From contig NZ_ANBB01000019.1 of assembly GCF_000341105.1 (NCBI RefSeq), positions 1-64,000 on the forward strand: 64,000 bases of DNA. The letters run 5' to 3'. The notes under the pieces are model-generated. The model was given only the letters and a program-made list of their open reading frames with translations, did not search any database and had not been told where the DNA came from. This document shows positions 50,159 through 59,830 of the stretch, one piece after another (the stretch's first letter is position 1; each line of letters opens with the position of its first letter). The DNA comes from Nocardiopsis potens DSM 45234. GTDB lineage: Bacteria > Actinomycetota > Actinomycetes > Streptosporangiales > Streptosporangiaceae. The position numbers and the translations under genes were made by a program.

Positions 50159-50176
50159 CTACCGAGTAGTCGGTAG
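50159..50176. promoter_or_regulatory. TetR operator palindrome
   Basis: CTACCGA (50159-50165), GTAG, TCGGTAG (50170-50176): a perfect dyad with 7-bp arms midway between the TetR and GH3 start codons. Confidence 0.65.
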
Positions 50177-50263
50177 GTCGAAGGATACGGCTCCGCGGGC
50201 GCCGGGGCACGCCCCGCCCCGCCCATCCGAACGGACCCGAAACGGACCCGAGGGGGATCCACC

Positions 50264-52741
50264 ATGACGGCACATTCCACTGCGGCCCAGGCGGCGGAGG
50301 ACGCCCGGGAGCGCCGCGTCGACGCGGCCCTCGCCGGACTCGACCTGGAGGCGAAGGTGCGGCTGCTCTCCGGGGCCGGCATGTGGTCGGTCGCCCCGAA
50401 CCCCGGGATCGGCCTGGGCCGCCTGGTCATGTCGGACGGACCGGTCGGCGTGCGCGGCGAGGACTGGACCCCCGACGACCCCTCGATCCAGCTGCCCAGC
50501 CCCACCGCCATCGCCGCCACCTGGGACACCGACCTGGTCCGGCGGGCCGGCAACCTGCTCGCCCAGGAGGCCCGCCGCAAGGGCGTGCACGTGCTCCTCG
50601 CCCCCACGGTGAACATGCACCGCAGCCCGCTCGGCGGCCGGCACTTCGAGTGCTTCTCCGAGGACCCCTACCTGACCGGCGCCGTCGGCGCGGCCTATGT
50701 GCGCGGCGTGCAGGAGGGCGGGGTGGCCACCACGGTCAAGCACTTCGTCGCCAACGACGCCGAGACCGACCGGTTCACCGTGGACAACCGGGTCGGCGAG
50801 CGCGCCCTGCGCGAGGTCTACCTCGCCCCCTTCGAGCAGATCGTGGCCGAGGCCCGCCCCTGGGGCGTGATGGCCGCCTACAACAGCGTCAACGGCACCA
50901 CCATGACCGAGCACACCGAGCTCAACGGGGTGCTGCGGGACGAGTTCGGCTTCGACGGGTTCATCGTCTCCGACTGGACCGCCGCCCGGGACACCGTCCG
51001 CGACGCCCTGGCCGGACTGGACTCGGCGATGCCCGGACCGCGCACCGTCTACGGCGACAGGCTGGTCGCCGCGGTCCGCGACGGCCGCGTCCCCGAGGAG
51101 GCCGTGGACCGGATGGCCCGCCGCATCCTCCGGCTCGCCGCCCGGGTCGGCCTGCTGGAGGGCGCCGCCCCGGTGGTCGGGGAGTCCGACCTGCCCGCCG
51201 CGCTGGACGGCCGCGCCGTCGCCCGCGAGACGGCCGCCCGCTCCTTCGTGCTCCTCCGCAACGAGGGCCGCGCCCTGCCGATCGACCCCTCCCGCGTGCG
51301 CAGGATCGCGCTGATCGGCCTGGCCGCCTCCGAGGCCCGCACCAGCGGCGGCGGCTCCGCCACCGTCTTCGCCGAGCGCACCGTCGCCCCGCTGGAGGGG
51401 CTGCGCGACGCCCTTCCCGGCGGCGTGGAGCTGACCTACGCGGTCGGCGCCGACCCGCGGGACTCGCTGCCCCCGCTGCGCGGTCCGCTCACCGCGGTCT
51501 TCCACGGCCCGGACGGCGCCGAGCTGGCCACCGACACCATCGCCGACGGCACCGCCCGGTGGATGGGCGAGCTGCCCGCGGGCGTGGAGCCCGGTGCGAT
51601 GGAGTCGGTCACCGTCACCGGCACCCTCACCCCGGAGTCGACCGGCCGGCACACCTTCTCCATCGCCGGCATCGGCCCGTTCACCCTCACCGTCGGCGGT
51701 GCCACCGCGTTCGACGGCGCACTGGTCTTCGAGGGCGACGACCCGGCGGCCGCGCTGTTCCAGCCGCCGCAGCAGGAGGTCTCCGTCGACCTCACCGCGG
51801 GCGAGCCGGTCGAGGTCTCCCTCACCCACCGCACCAACGGCGTGCCCATCGGCGACTTCGCCTTCGTCGGCTTCTCGCTCAACCACACCGAGCCGCTGGC
51901 CGGCGCGGACGAGCTGATCGAGGAGGCGGTCGCCGCGGCGGCCGCCGCCGACGTCGCCGTCGTCATCGCCGCGACCACCGAGGACGTGGAGTCCGAGGGC
52001 TTCGACCGGACCACGCTGGCGCTGCCCGGCCGCCAGGACGAGCTGGTGGCGCGGGTGGCCGCGGCCGCGCCGCGCACCGTGGTCGTGGTCAACGCGGGCG
52101 CCCCGGTGCTGATGCCCTGGCGGGACGAGGTCGACGCGATCCTGCTGAGCTGGTTCGGCGGGCAGGAGCTCGGCGGGGCCCTGGCCGACGTGCTGCTCGG
52201 CGCGGAGGAGCCCGGCGGCCGGCTGCCCACCACCTGGCCGGCCGAGGAGAAGGACGTCCCGGTCTGGGACGTGGTGCCCGCCGACGGCCGGATCGAGTAC
52301 AGCGAGGGCGTGTTCATCGGTTACCGGGCCTGGGAGAAGGCCCCGGCCGCCCCGGCGTTCTGGTTCGGCCACGGCCTGTCCTACACCGAGTGGTCCTACG
52401 ACGGCATCGAGGTCGCGGCGGCCGGCTCCGCCGGGGCCCCGGCCGAGGCCAGGGTCACGGTGACCAACACCGGCGACCGGCCGGGCCGCGAGATCGTCCA
52501 GGTCTACCTGGCGCCCCGGGAGCCCGGCGGGGAGCACCCGGCCCGGGTGCTGGCCGGCTTCGCCGCGGTGCAGGCCGGCCCCGGCGAGACGGTGGAGGTC
52601 CCGGTCGCCCTCGCGCGCCGCGCCGCCGAGTACTGGGACGCCGATGAGCATGCCTGGCGCCCCGTCCCCGGCGGCCACGACGTCCAGGCGGGCCGCTCCT
52701 ACGCCGACGTCCGGCTGTCGGCCCCGCTCCCCGGGGCCTGA
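50264..52741 (+). CDS. GH3 family beta-glucosidase with PA14 and fibronectin III-like domains
   Basis: An 825-residue glycoside hydrolase. The TIM barrel (residues 25-280) contains LVMSDGPVGVRG, VLLAPTVNMHRSPLGGRHFECFSEDP, TVKHFVANDAE and the nucleophile Asp in FIVSDWTAARD. The second GH3 domain (300-650) is interrupted by a PA14 insert at about 410-530. A fibronectin III-like domain closes it (EIVQVYLAPREPGGEHPARVLAGF). No signal peptide, so it acts inside on imported beta-glucosides. ATG 50264 follows GAGGGGG. It is controlled, by position, by the divergent TetR. Confidence 0.94.
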   Translation: MTAHSTAAQAAEDARERRVDAALAGLDLEAKVRLLSGAGMWSVAPNPGIGLGRLVMSDGPVGVRGEDWTPDDPSIQLPSPTAIAATWDTDLVRRAGNLLAQEARRKGVHVLLAPTVNMHRSPLGGRHFECFSEDPYLTGAVGAAYVRGVQEGGVATTVKHFVANDAETDRFTVDNRVGERALREVYLAPFEQIVAEARPWGVMAAYNSVNGTTMTEHTELNGVLRDEFGFDGFIVSDWTAARDTVRDALAGLDSAMPGPRTVYGDRLVAAVRDGRVPEEAVDRMARRILRLAARVGLLEGAAPVVGESDLPAALDGRAVARETAARSFVLLRNEGRALPIDPSRVRRIALIGLAASEARTSGGGSATVFAERTVAPLEGLRDALPGGVELTYAVGADPRDSLPPLRGPLTAVFHGPDGAELATDTIADGTARWMGELPAGVEPGAMESVTVTGTLTPESTGRHTFSIAGIGPFTLTVGGATAFDGALVFEGDDPAAALFQPPQQEVSVDLTAGEPVEVSLTHRTNGVPIGDFAFVGFSLNHTEPLAGADELIEEAVAAAAAADVAVVIAATTEDVESEGFDRTTLALPGRQDELVARVAAAAPRTVVVVNAGAPVLMPWRDEVDAILLSWFGGQELGGALADVLLGAEEPGGRLPTTWPAEEKDVPVWDVVPADGRIEYSEGVFIGYRAWEKAPAAPAFWFGHGLSYTEWSYDGIEVAAAGSAGAPAEARVTVTNTGDRPGREIVQVYLAPREPGGEHPARVLAGFAAVQAGPGETVEVPVALARRAAEYWDADEHAWRPVPGGHDVQAGRSYADVRLSAPLPGA

Positions 52742-52804
52742 CCGGGACCGGCGGGCGGCCGCACCCCCTCCCTCTTCCCCGGCGGCCGCCCGCCCGCGCA
52801 CCGG

Positions 52805-52868
52805 CGATGATCTCGACGTTGCAAGGCCGACAGAACGCTCCGATGCCCCTGCCACGTCGAGATCATCG
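52805..52868. terminator. CGATGATC-type hairpin after the GH3 gene, decayed centre
   Basis: Outer 15-bp arms (52805-52819, 52854-52868) are perfect. The inside is a degenerate version of the 53516-53579 palindrome. Confidence 0.55.
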
Positions 52869-52952
52869 AGAGGGAGGCGCAGGGGCGCCCGTACCCCGAC
52901 GCGCGGTCGCCGCAGGTGAAATCGGGTATCCGGAGCGTGCGATGATCACCCC

Positions 52953-53444
52953 ATGGGCAACAACGTCTTCTTCGACATCACCATCGACGAGGCCCCCAAG
53001 GGGCGCATCGTCTTCAAGCTCTACGACGACATCGTCCCGGACACCGCCAAGAACTTCCGCGAGCTGGCCACCGGTCAGCACGGCTACGGCTACCAGGGCT
53101 CCAAGTTCCACCGGGTCATCCCCGCCTTCATGCTGCAGGGCGGCGACTTCACCCACGGGAACGGCACCGGTGGCAAGAGCATCTGGGGCGGGGAGTTCGA
53201 CGACGAGAACTTCCAGGTCAAGCACACCAAGCCCGGCCTGCTGTCGATGGCCAACGCGGGCAAGAACACCAACGGCTCGCAGTTCTTCATCACCACCGTC
53301 GCCACCCCCTGGCTGGACGGCAAGCACGTCGTCTTCGGCGAGGTCGTCGAGGGCATGGACCTGGTGAAGGAGATCGAGGCCCTCGGGTCGCAGAGCGGCC
53401 GGACCTCCAAGGCGATCACCATCACCGCCTCGGGGACCGTCTGA
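52953..53444 (+). CDS. Peptidyl-prolyl cis-trans isomerase (cyclophilin)
   Basis: A 163-residue cytoplasmic cyclophilin. Active-site segments are [53 protein letters not shown] and [12 protein letters not shown], with the Arg, Phe, Gln, Trp and His residues expected. No signal peptide. It lies alone between two CGATGATC-type palindromes, with no good ribosome site before ATG 52953; the family N terminus fixes the start. Confidence 0.95.
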   Translation: MGNNVFFDITIDEAPKGRIVFKLYDDIVPDTAKNFRELATGQHGYGYQGSKFHRVIPAFMLQGGDFTHGNGTGGKSIWGGEFDDENFQVKHTKPGLLSMANAGKNTNGSQFFITTVATPWLDGKHVVFGEVVEGMDLVKEIEALGSQSGRTSKAITITASGTV

Positions 53445-53464
53445 CCCGGATCCCGGAACGATTG

Positions 53465-53496
53465 AGCGGCCGTCGCCCCACCGGGCGGCGGCCGCT
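53465..53496. terminator. Hairpin terminator after cyclophilin
   Basis: 14-nt arms (53465-53478, 53483-53496) with one mismatch and a short loop, 21 bp past the stop. Confidence 0.55.
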
Positions 53497-53515
53497 TCCG
53501 TCTCCGCCCCTCCCT

Positions 53516-53579
53516 CGATGATCTTGACGTTGCGGGGCCATCAGAGCGCTCTGATGGCCCCGCAACGTCAAGATCATCG
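53516..53579. terminator. Perfect 64-bp palindrome between convergent genes
   Basis: Two perfect 32-bp arms (53516-53547, 53548-53579), zero spacer, ends CGATGATC/GATCATCG, centre CAGAGCGCTCTG. Located 30 bp before the stop codon of the lacI-type gene on the other strand. Best-preserved member of the family. Confidence 0.7.
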
Positions 53580-53608
53580 GCAGGGGAGGGCCTTCGCCCG
53601 GCGGGGCC

Positions 53609-54619
53609 TCAGGAGGACTCGCGCCGGCGCAGCTCCGGTTCCCAGGCGCGGATCGGCGCGGCCGGGTCGGCGTCGCCGGAGACCAGTGCGGCGATGTGCG
53701 CGGCCACCTCGCCGATGGAGAGCAGCGGGCGCGCCCCGACGCTGGTCAGCCGGGGCCGCAGCATCCCGCAGAGCGGCAGGTCGTCGGTGCCGACCAGGCG
53801 GACCCGGCCGGGGACGTCCACCCCGGCGTCGGCCAGCGCGCCCAGCAGCAGGCCGGCGTACTCGTCGTTGTAGCCGTACACCCCGTCCGGCATGCCCTGC
53901 TCGGCCCACTCGGCGACCACGCGCGCCGCGTCCTCCGGGGTCCCGTCCATGTCGGTGCGGCGCACCCGGGCGCCCTCGGCGGCCTTGGCCACGCCGGCCA
54001 GCCGCTCCTCGCCCATCTCCTTGACGACCGGGGCGCGCGGCACGATCGCGGCGATGTCGGTGCAGCCCTGGTCGATGAGGTGCAGGCCGCCGGTCCGCCC
54101 CATCCCGCAGTGGTCCAGGACCAGCGCCGGCACGCCCCTGCGCGGGGCGCGGCCCAGGGCGAGCGGCACCGCGCCCGCCCCGGTCAGCAGGTCCACCGCC
54201 GTGGGGGTCAGCCGCCGCCCCTCGGCGATCACCGCCGCCGGGCGCAGGGCCGCCCAGGCGCGCGCGGCCTTCGCGCCGCGCGACTCCGGGTCGCCGTGCA
54301 GGATGAGCGTGTAGCCCAGGGCGCGCAGCTCGTCGGCGAGGCCGCCGAAGAACCGGGCGGCGAGCGGCCCCAGGGTGGTGGCGGGCATGGCGAACAGGAC
54401 CAGGTCGCTGCGGCCGGTGCGCAGTGAGCGGGCGCTGGCGTGCGGCACGTAGCCGAGGTCTTCGGCGGCGGCCAGGACGCGCCGCCGGGTCTCCTCCGGG
54501 ATGCGGTTGCCCGGGGTGTCGTTGAGGACGTAGGAGACCGTGGCGGTGGAGACCGCGGCGCGCGCCGCGATGTCGCCCATCGTCGGGGGGCGGGAACGGG
54601 TCGCATTCATCGTGATCAT
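53609..54619 (-). CDS. LacI family transcriptional regulator
   Basis: A 336-residue repressor. The HTH (residues 14-40) reads TMGDIAARAAVSTATVSYVLNDTPGNRIPEETRRRVLAAAEDLGYVPHASARSLRTGRSD, followed by a periplasmic-binding-like effector domain ending VGARPLLSIGEVAAHIAALVSGD. It diverges from an MFS sugar transporter and a hydrolase, which it presumably controls. ATG 54619 has GAGG 5 nt upstream; ATG 54610 would remove three residues. Confidence 0.9.
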   Translation of the reverse strand: MITMNATRSRPPTMGDIAARAAVSTATVSYVLNDTPGNRIPEETRRRVLAAAEDLGYVPHASARSLRTGRSDLVLFAMPATTLGPLAARFFGGLADELRALGYTLILHGDPESRGAKAARAWAALRPAAVIAEGRRLTPTAVDLLTGAGAVPLALGRAPRRGVPALVLDHCGMGRTGGLHLIDQGCTDIAAIVPRAPVVKEMGEERLAGVAKAAEGARVRRTDMDGTPEDAARVVAEWAEQGMPDGVYGYNDEYAGLLLGALADAGVDVPGRVRLVGTDDLPLCGMLRPRLTSVGARPLLSIGEVAAHIAALVSGDADPAAPIRAWEPELRRRESS

Positions 54620-54699
54620 TCTGCCTCGCTCCGCGACCGGCCGCCCGCCCCGGCAGGGGCGCCGGTGCGCTCCGCTGTGAACATGTCGTGAACGGGGCA

Positions 54700-54729
54700 T
54701 TGACTCAGGTTAATCGCATCACCTAGCTT
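54700..54729 (+). promoter_or_regulatory. Promoter of the sugar-transporter operon
   Basis: -35 TTGACT (54700-54705), 18 nt, -10 TAGCTT (54724-54729). It overlaps TTAATCG...CGAATAA, an imperfect dyad that may be a LacI-type operator. Confidence 0.5.
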
Positions 54730-54796
54730 AAACGAATAACCGGCGCCGACCAGGAGGTTCGACGCAGGCCCCACCCCCGCATGGAGGAGAGCGTCC

Positions 54797-54847
54797 ATGA
54801 ACGAGCCTGCTCGTGTCCACACCACCGCACACGGAGCGGAGCGATGA
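54797..54847 (+). CDS. 16-residue leader peptide overlapping the transporter start
   Basis: ATG 54797 follows a strong GGAGGAG site (54783-54789) by 7 nt and encodes MNEPARVHTTAHGAER. Its TGA (54845-54847) overlaps the transporter ATG (54844-54846). The leader has a better ribosome site than the transporter, so ribosomes could be delivered by coupled translation. Too short to be assigned a function. Confidence 0.5.
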   Translation: MNEPARVHTTAHGAER

Positions 54848-56109
54848 CGGCCCCGGCCGCCCCCGCCCCGGTCGAGCGGACCGGCGGGAGGCGCGGGCTC
54901 CGCCGCTTCCTCGGCCTCTTCACCGTCGGCAACCTCGCGCTCTACGCGATGTACCTGGGCGTGGTGAGCATCCTGCTCCCGGTCCAGGTCGAGGCGTTCG
55001 ACCCGGCGAACAAGGAGATCAACCTCGCCGTCGTCACCGGCACCAGCGCGGTCTTCGCCACCCTGTTCAACCCGATCGGCGGGGTGCTCTCCGACCGCAC
55101 CCGGTCCCGCTGGGGGCGGCGCAACCCCTGGATGATCGGCGGCGCCCTGGGCGCCCTGGCCTTCCTCGGCCTGATGGGCTTCGCCCCCGCGCTGTGGATC
55201 CTGCTGGTCGGCTGGTGCGCCGCGCAGGCGATGGGCAACGTCTACCAGGCCGCCATCACCGCGACCGTGCCGGACCGCGTCCCCGCCGAGCGGCGCGGCA
55301 GCGCCTCCGCGGTGATGGGCATCGCCCAGTCCGTCGGCATGGTGGCCGGCAGCCTCGCCGCCGCCCGCTTCGTCGGCGACCTCGAACTGGGCTACCTGGT
55401 GTTCGGGGCGGCGCTGGTGGTCGCCGCGGTGCTGTTCGCCTCGCTCACCCACGACCCGCGCGGCGCCGAGCTCCCCGCCGCCGACCCGGCCGGCGGCGGC
55501 CTCGCCGACCAGCTCAAGGGCTTCGGGACGGCACTGCGGAGCCCCGACTTCACCTGGGCCTTCACCAGCCGGGCCTTCATGATGATGGGCTTCTTCCTCA
55601 TCATGGGCTACCAGGCCTACATCCTGGCCGACCACATCGAGCTGCCGGACGGCCTGGCCCCCACCGACGCCATCCCGATGCTGGTCATCGCCAACACCGT
55701 GCTGACCGTCGCCTGCACCTCGGTCATCGGCCCGATCTCCGACCGGATCGGCAGGCGCCGCCCGTTCGTCCTGGTCGCCGGGGTCATCGCCGCCGCGGCC
55801 ACGCTCGTCCCGGTGCTGCTGCCCACCCTGGCCGGGATGTTCGTCTGGGCCGCGATCGGCGGCGCGGCGTTCGGCGTGTTCATGGCCGCCGACCACGCCA
55901 TCGTCACCCTGGTGCTGCCCAAGCAGGAGGACGCCGCCCGCGACCTGGGCGTGCTCAACATCGCCAACGCCGGCCCGCAGATCATCGCCCCGTTCGTCGC
56001 CGGGACCATCGTGGTCTCCCTGGGCGGCTACACCTACCTGTTCATCATCGGCGCGGTCTTCTCCGTCATCGGCGCCCTGGCCATCACCCGGGTGAAGGGC
56101 GTCGCCTGA
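54844..56109 (+). CDS. MFS sugar transporter (glycoside/hexose type)
   Basis: A 421-residue permease with 12 predicted helices. The motif between helices 2 and 3 is GGVLSDRTRSRWGRRNPWMIGG, repeated as GPISDRIGRRRPFVLVAG in the second half, typical of glycoside-pentoside-hexuronide-like MFS symporters. The gene sits opposite a LacI regulator and precedes a hydrolase, which suggests uptake of an oligosaccharide or glycoside. ATG 54844 has CGGAG upstream and overlaps a leader peptide stop. A frame from 54781 would add 21 residues but has no ribosome site. Confidence 0.88.
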   Translation: MTAPAAPAPVERTGGRRGLRRFLGLFTVGNLALYAMYLGVVSILLPVQVEAFDPANKEINLAVVTGTSAVFATLFNPIGGVLSDRTRSRWGRRNPWMIGGALGALAFLGLMGFAPALWILLVGWCAAQAMGNVYQAAITATVPDRVPAERRGSASAVMGIAQSVGMVAGSLAAARFVGDLELGYLVFGAALVVAAVLFASLTHDPRGAELPAADPAGGGLADQLKGFGTALRSPDFTWAFTSRAFMMMGFFLIMGYQAYILADHIELPDGLAPTDAIPMLVIANTVLTVACTSVIGPISDRIGRRRPFVLVAGVIAAAATLVPVLLPTLAGMFVWAAIGGAAFGVFMAADHAIVTLVLPKQEDAARDLGVLNIANAGPQIIAPFVAGTIVVSLGGYTYLFIIGAVFSVIGALAITRVKGVA

Positions 56110-56150
56110 CCGGCGCCCCCGCCCGCACCACTCCGAGAGACAAGGACCCC

Positions 56151-56846
56151 ATGCGACTCCACGTGCACACCCGGGGCGAGGGCGGCCGCACCGCCCTGCT
56201 CGTCCACGGCGCCATGTCGGACCACGGCACCTGGCACGCCGTGGCCGGGGCGCTGGCCGAGCGCGGCTACACCGTGCTCGCCCCCGACCTGCGCGGGCAC
56301 GGCCTCAGCCCGCGCGGCCGCTACCTCCCCGAGGAGGTCGCCGCCGACCTGGCGGAGACCCTGCCGGCCGGCGCCGACCTGGCCATCGGCCACTCCATGG
56401 GCGGCCTCGCGCTGTCCATGGCGGTCGACCGGCTCCGCCCGGCCCGGGCCGTCTACTACGACCCGGGCTGGCAGTTCGGCCACATCCCCGAGGCCGCCGC
56501 GGACGGCATGCGCGCCATGGTCGCCGGCGCCACCGCCGAGTCGGTCCGCGCGATGAACCCGCGCTGGAGCGACGCCGACATCGAGGCCGAACTCGCCGGC
56601 TTCGGCCGGTTCGACCCGGGCTTCTTCGACATGATCAAGAACCTGCACGGCGCCGACCTGATCCCCGCGGCCCCGGTGGTGCCCTCCCTGGTGCAGCTGG
56701 CCGACCCCAGCTTCACCGTCACCGAGGAGGGCGCCGACCGCCTCCGCGCGGCCGGCTTCGAGGTCCGCGTGGTCAAGGGCACCGGCCACTGCAGCCACCG
56801 GGACGACTTCGACGGCTACATGGCCACCCTGGAGGGCTGGATCTGA
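56151..56846 (+). CDS. Alpha/beta hydrolase
   Basis: A 231-residue hydrolase. The oxyanion region is LLVHGAMSDHGTWH, the nucleophile elbow GHSMGGLAL holds Ser near residue 81, an acidic residue is expected around LADPSFTV, and the His is in KGTGHCSHRDDF. No signal peptide. It lies 41 bp after the transporter with AAGGAC before ATG 56151 and is likely in the same operon. It may process the imported compound; substrate unknown. Confidence 0.87.
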   Translation: MRLHVHTRGEGGRTALLVHGAMSDHGTWHAVAGALAERGYTVLAPDLRGHGLSPRGRYLPEEVAADLAETLPAGADLAIGHSMGGLALSMAVDRLRPARAVYYDPGWQFGHIPEAAADGMRAMVAGATAESVRAMNPRWSDADIEAELAGFGRFDPGFFDMIKNLHGADLIPAAPVVPSLVQLADPSFTVTEEGADRLRAAGFEVRVVKGTGHCSHRDDFDGYMATLEGWI

Positions 56847-56945
56847 CCTCCGGCCGTTCCGCGCCGCCCTCGGCGTCGCCGCTCTCTCGCGACCGGACGG
56901 GACGGCGACGGCGCCGAGATCGGCGTCGGGATCAACGGCACGGGG

Positions 56946-57893
56946 TCAGCGGCACCGGTCCAGCGCCTCGCGCCAGCGCAGGGCGCGGGACCACAGCCGG
57001 TCGGGGGCGGGGACGGGCGTGAGCAGCCACATCCGCCCGCGCCGGCCGGGGCCGTCGGTGATGGACGGGCGCGGGGTGTGCGGGGGCGGGCCGTCCAGCG
57101 GGTACCAGTGGTAGTCGAGCGGGTCGAGCAGCGCGGTCAGCCGGTCGCCGATGCCGCGGCCCGGCAGCACCTTGCAGAGCACCCACGGGCGGAACCGGCG
57201 CAGCACCTCCAGGCCGCCGGCGACCACGTCCGGCTCGGTCGCCCCGGTGTCGATCTTGACGATCGCGGGGGCGGCCCCGGCCTCCTCGCGCCAGTGCGAC
57301 AGCTGGCCCACCCGCACCGGGATCCGGCCGACCTCCGGGCGGAAGCCGGGGACCAGCGAGTTGGCGGCGTCGCCGGTCGCGGAGAGGCGCAGCCGGGCCG
57401 AACCGGTGTGGTTGCTCATCGCCAGGTCGACCACCTCGACCCGGAGCCCGTTGTCGGCGGCGATGGCCCGCGCCGCCCGCGCGGCCTGCGGGCACGGCTC
57501 GAAGGCGTACACGTCGCGGCCGCTGCGCGCCGCGGCCAGCGCCGCGTAGACCCCCACGTTGGCGCCGACGTCCAGCACCGCCCCGGGCCGGGCCGTCTCC
57601 ACCGCGGCGAGGAAGCAGGCCAGCGCGTCGGGGCGGTGCCCGGCCAGGCCGTACCGGTGCAGCCGGGCCGGGACGGACAGGTCCCCGGGGACGGTGATGC
57701 GGAGCTCGTCCGGACCGCAGGCCGGGCCGCCCTCCGTCCGGGGCAGCATCAGCGAGAACCGGCGGACCCGAGGGGGGACGCGGGCCGGATCCAGCCCCCC
57801 GAGGCTGCGCGGCAGCCGGATGCGCAGCTGCCGGGTCGCGTGGCGGACCGCCGGATGGCGCCGGACGAAAGCACGGACCTGCCCAGAGACCAT
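56946..57893 (-). CDS. FkbM family methyltransferase
   Basis: A 315-residue SAM-dependent methyltransferase of the FkbM type. Motif I is AVLDVGANVGVYAALAAARSG near residue 145, followed by YAFEPCPQAARAARAIAADNG and VDLAMSNHTGSARL. The usual KIDVEG motif is KIDTGATEPDVVAGG, a variant. A basic N-terminal segment precedes the domain. Family members O-methylate sugars or polyketides; no sugar or polyketide cluster is adjacent. ATG 57893 has GGGGGG upstream. It diverges from ychF. Confidence 0.82.
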   Translation of the reverse strand: MVSGQVRAFVRRHPAVRHATRQLRIRLPRSLGGLDPARVPPRVRRFSLMLPRTEGGPACGPDELRITVPGDLSVPARLHRYGLAGHRPDALACFLAAVETARPGAVLDVGANVGVYAALAAARSGRDVYAFEPCPQAARAARAIAADNGLRVEVVDLAMSNHTGSARLRLSATGDAANSLVPGFRPEVGRIPVRVGQLSHWREEAGAAPAIVKIDTGATEPDVVAGGLEVLRRFRPWVLCKVLPGRGIGDRLTALLDPLDYHWYPLDGPPPHTPRPSITDGPGRRGRMWLLTPVPAPDRLWSRALRWREALDRCR

Positions 57894-58183
57894 TGTCGAT
57901 TCCCCCCGATCGGCGAATGGGACGCCTGCGCGCACGCCCGCACGGCCCCCGACCGCATGCGGACGAGACACGAACGTATAGCGGCGGGGCCCCCGCCCGC
58001 AGGGCGATTCACCCGAAGAGGGGAAAGGGCACACCGAAACCTCCTGCTTCCGGGGCGGATCGGGGCGGCGGGGGAGAACGGTCCGGACCCGGCGGACGGG
58101 CCGCCGACCCGGCATTCCGGGTGGCCCGCGCGGGGCGGCCCGGCTCACTTCGGCGACCGGCGAGGACACGCTCCGGGCGCAAC
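57894..58183. other. Divergent intergenic region, fkbM / ychF
   Basis: About 290 bp before the leaderless ychF promoter. No small gene, RNA or operator was recognised. Confidence 0.3.
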
Positions 58184-58189
58184 TAGACT
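58184..58189 (+). promoter_or_regulatory. Leaderless -10 box of ychF
   Basis: TAGACT ends exactly 7 nt before GTG 58197, with no ribosome site. Confidence 0.55.
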
Positions 58190-58196
58190 CGTGGCC

Positions 58197-59291
<1,095 letters not shown>

Positions 59292-59432
59292 CCCGAGGTT
59301 CCGAGCAGGGCGGTCCGGATTCCGGGCCGCCCTTCGTCCTCCCCGGGCTCCGGCGCTTTGATCTGTTTCCTCTGCCGACCGCGACGGGAAGTGAGACGTT
59401 GGACGGTGGCACTCGATGAAGGGAAGCGTCTC

Positions 59433-59702
59433 ATGCCCATCACCGCCGGAGAGGCCCGCAGAGAGCTCTTCCCGCTGATCAAGAAGGTCAACGAGGATCA
59501 CGACGTCGCCGAGATCGTCTCCCGGCACGGCAATGCGGTGCTCCTCTCCGCCGAGGACTACGCGGCTCTGCGCGAGGGGGCCTACCTCCTGCGTTCGCCC
59601 GCCAACGCCCGGCGCCTGCTCAAGGCGTACGAGAACGCTTTGAACGGCACCGATGTCTCCGAACGCGAGCTGATCGACCCGGATTCGGGAGAAGACGGGT
59701 GA
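59433..59702 (+). CDS. Phd/YefM-type antitoxin
   Basis: An 89-residue antitoxin. MPITAGEARRELFPLIKKVNEDHDVAEIVSRHGNAVLLSAEDYAAL is the Phd/YefM DNA-binding fold, followed by a toxin-binding tail. GGGAAG precedes ATG 59433. Its stop overlaps the GTG of a YoeB-type toxin frame (GTGA), the usual operon layout, but that toxin is truncated. The antitoxin may still autoregulate or neutralise related toxins elsewhere. Confidence 0.87.
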   Translation: MPITAGEARRELFPLIKKVNEDHDVAEIVSRHGNAVLLSAEDYAALREGAYLLRSPANARRLLKAYENALNGTDVSERELIDPDSGEDG

Positions 59703-59821
59703 GGCTCGTCTTCGAGGACCAGGGCCGGGAGGACCGCATCTCCCGGCTCAAGGCCGATCGCAAGATGCTCGCCCGGAGCACCTGTCCCGCCGCCGGCCTT
59801 CCCGGGGCGTTCTGGTGTTGA
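59699..59821 (+). pseudogene. Truncated YoeB/Txe-type toxin
   Basis: The frame begins at GTG 59699, overlapping the antitoxin stop, and starts MRLVFEDQGREDRISRLKAD followed by RKMLAR, a good match to the first helix of YoeB-like RNases (about 84 residues). After residue 26 the family similarity stops and the frame ends at 59821 after 40 residues. The catalytic C-terminal part, with its Glu, Arg and His, is absent. A deletion has joined the remnant to the promoter region of the next gene. Confidence 0.7.
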
Positions 59822-59830
59822 ATACGGGGC

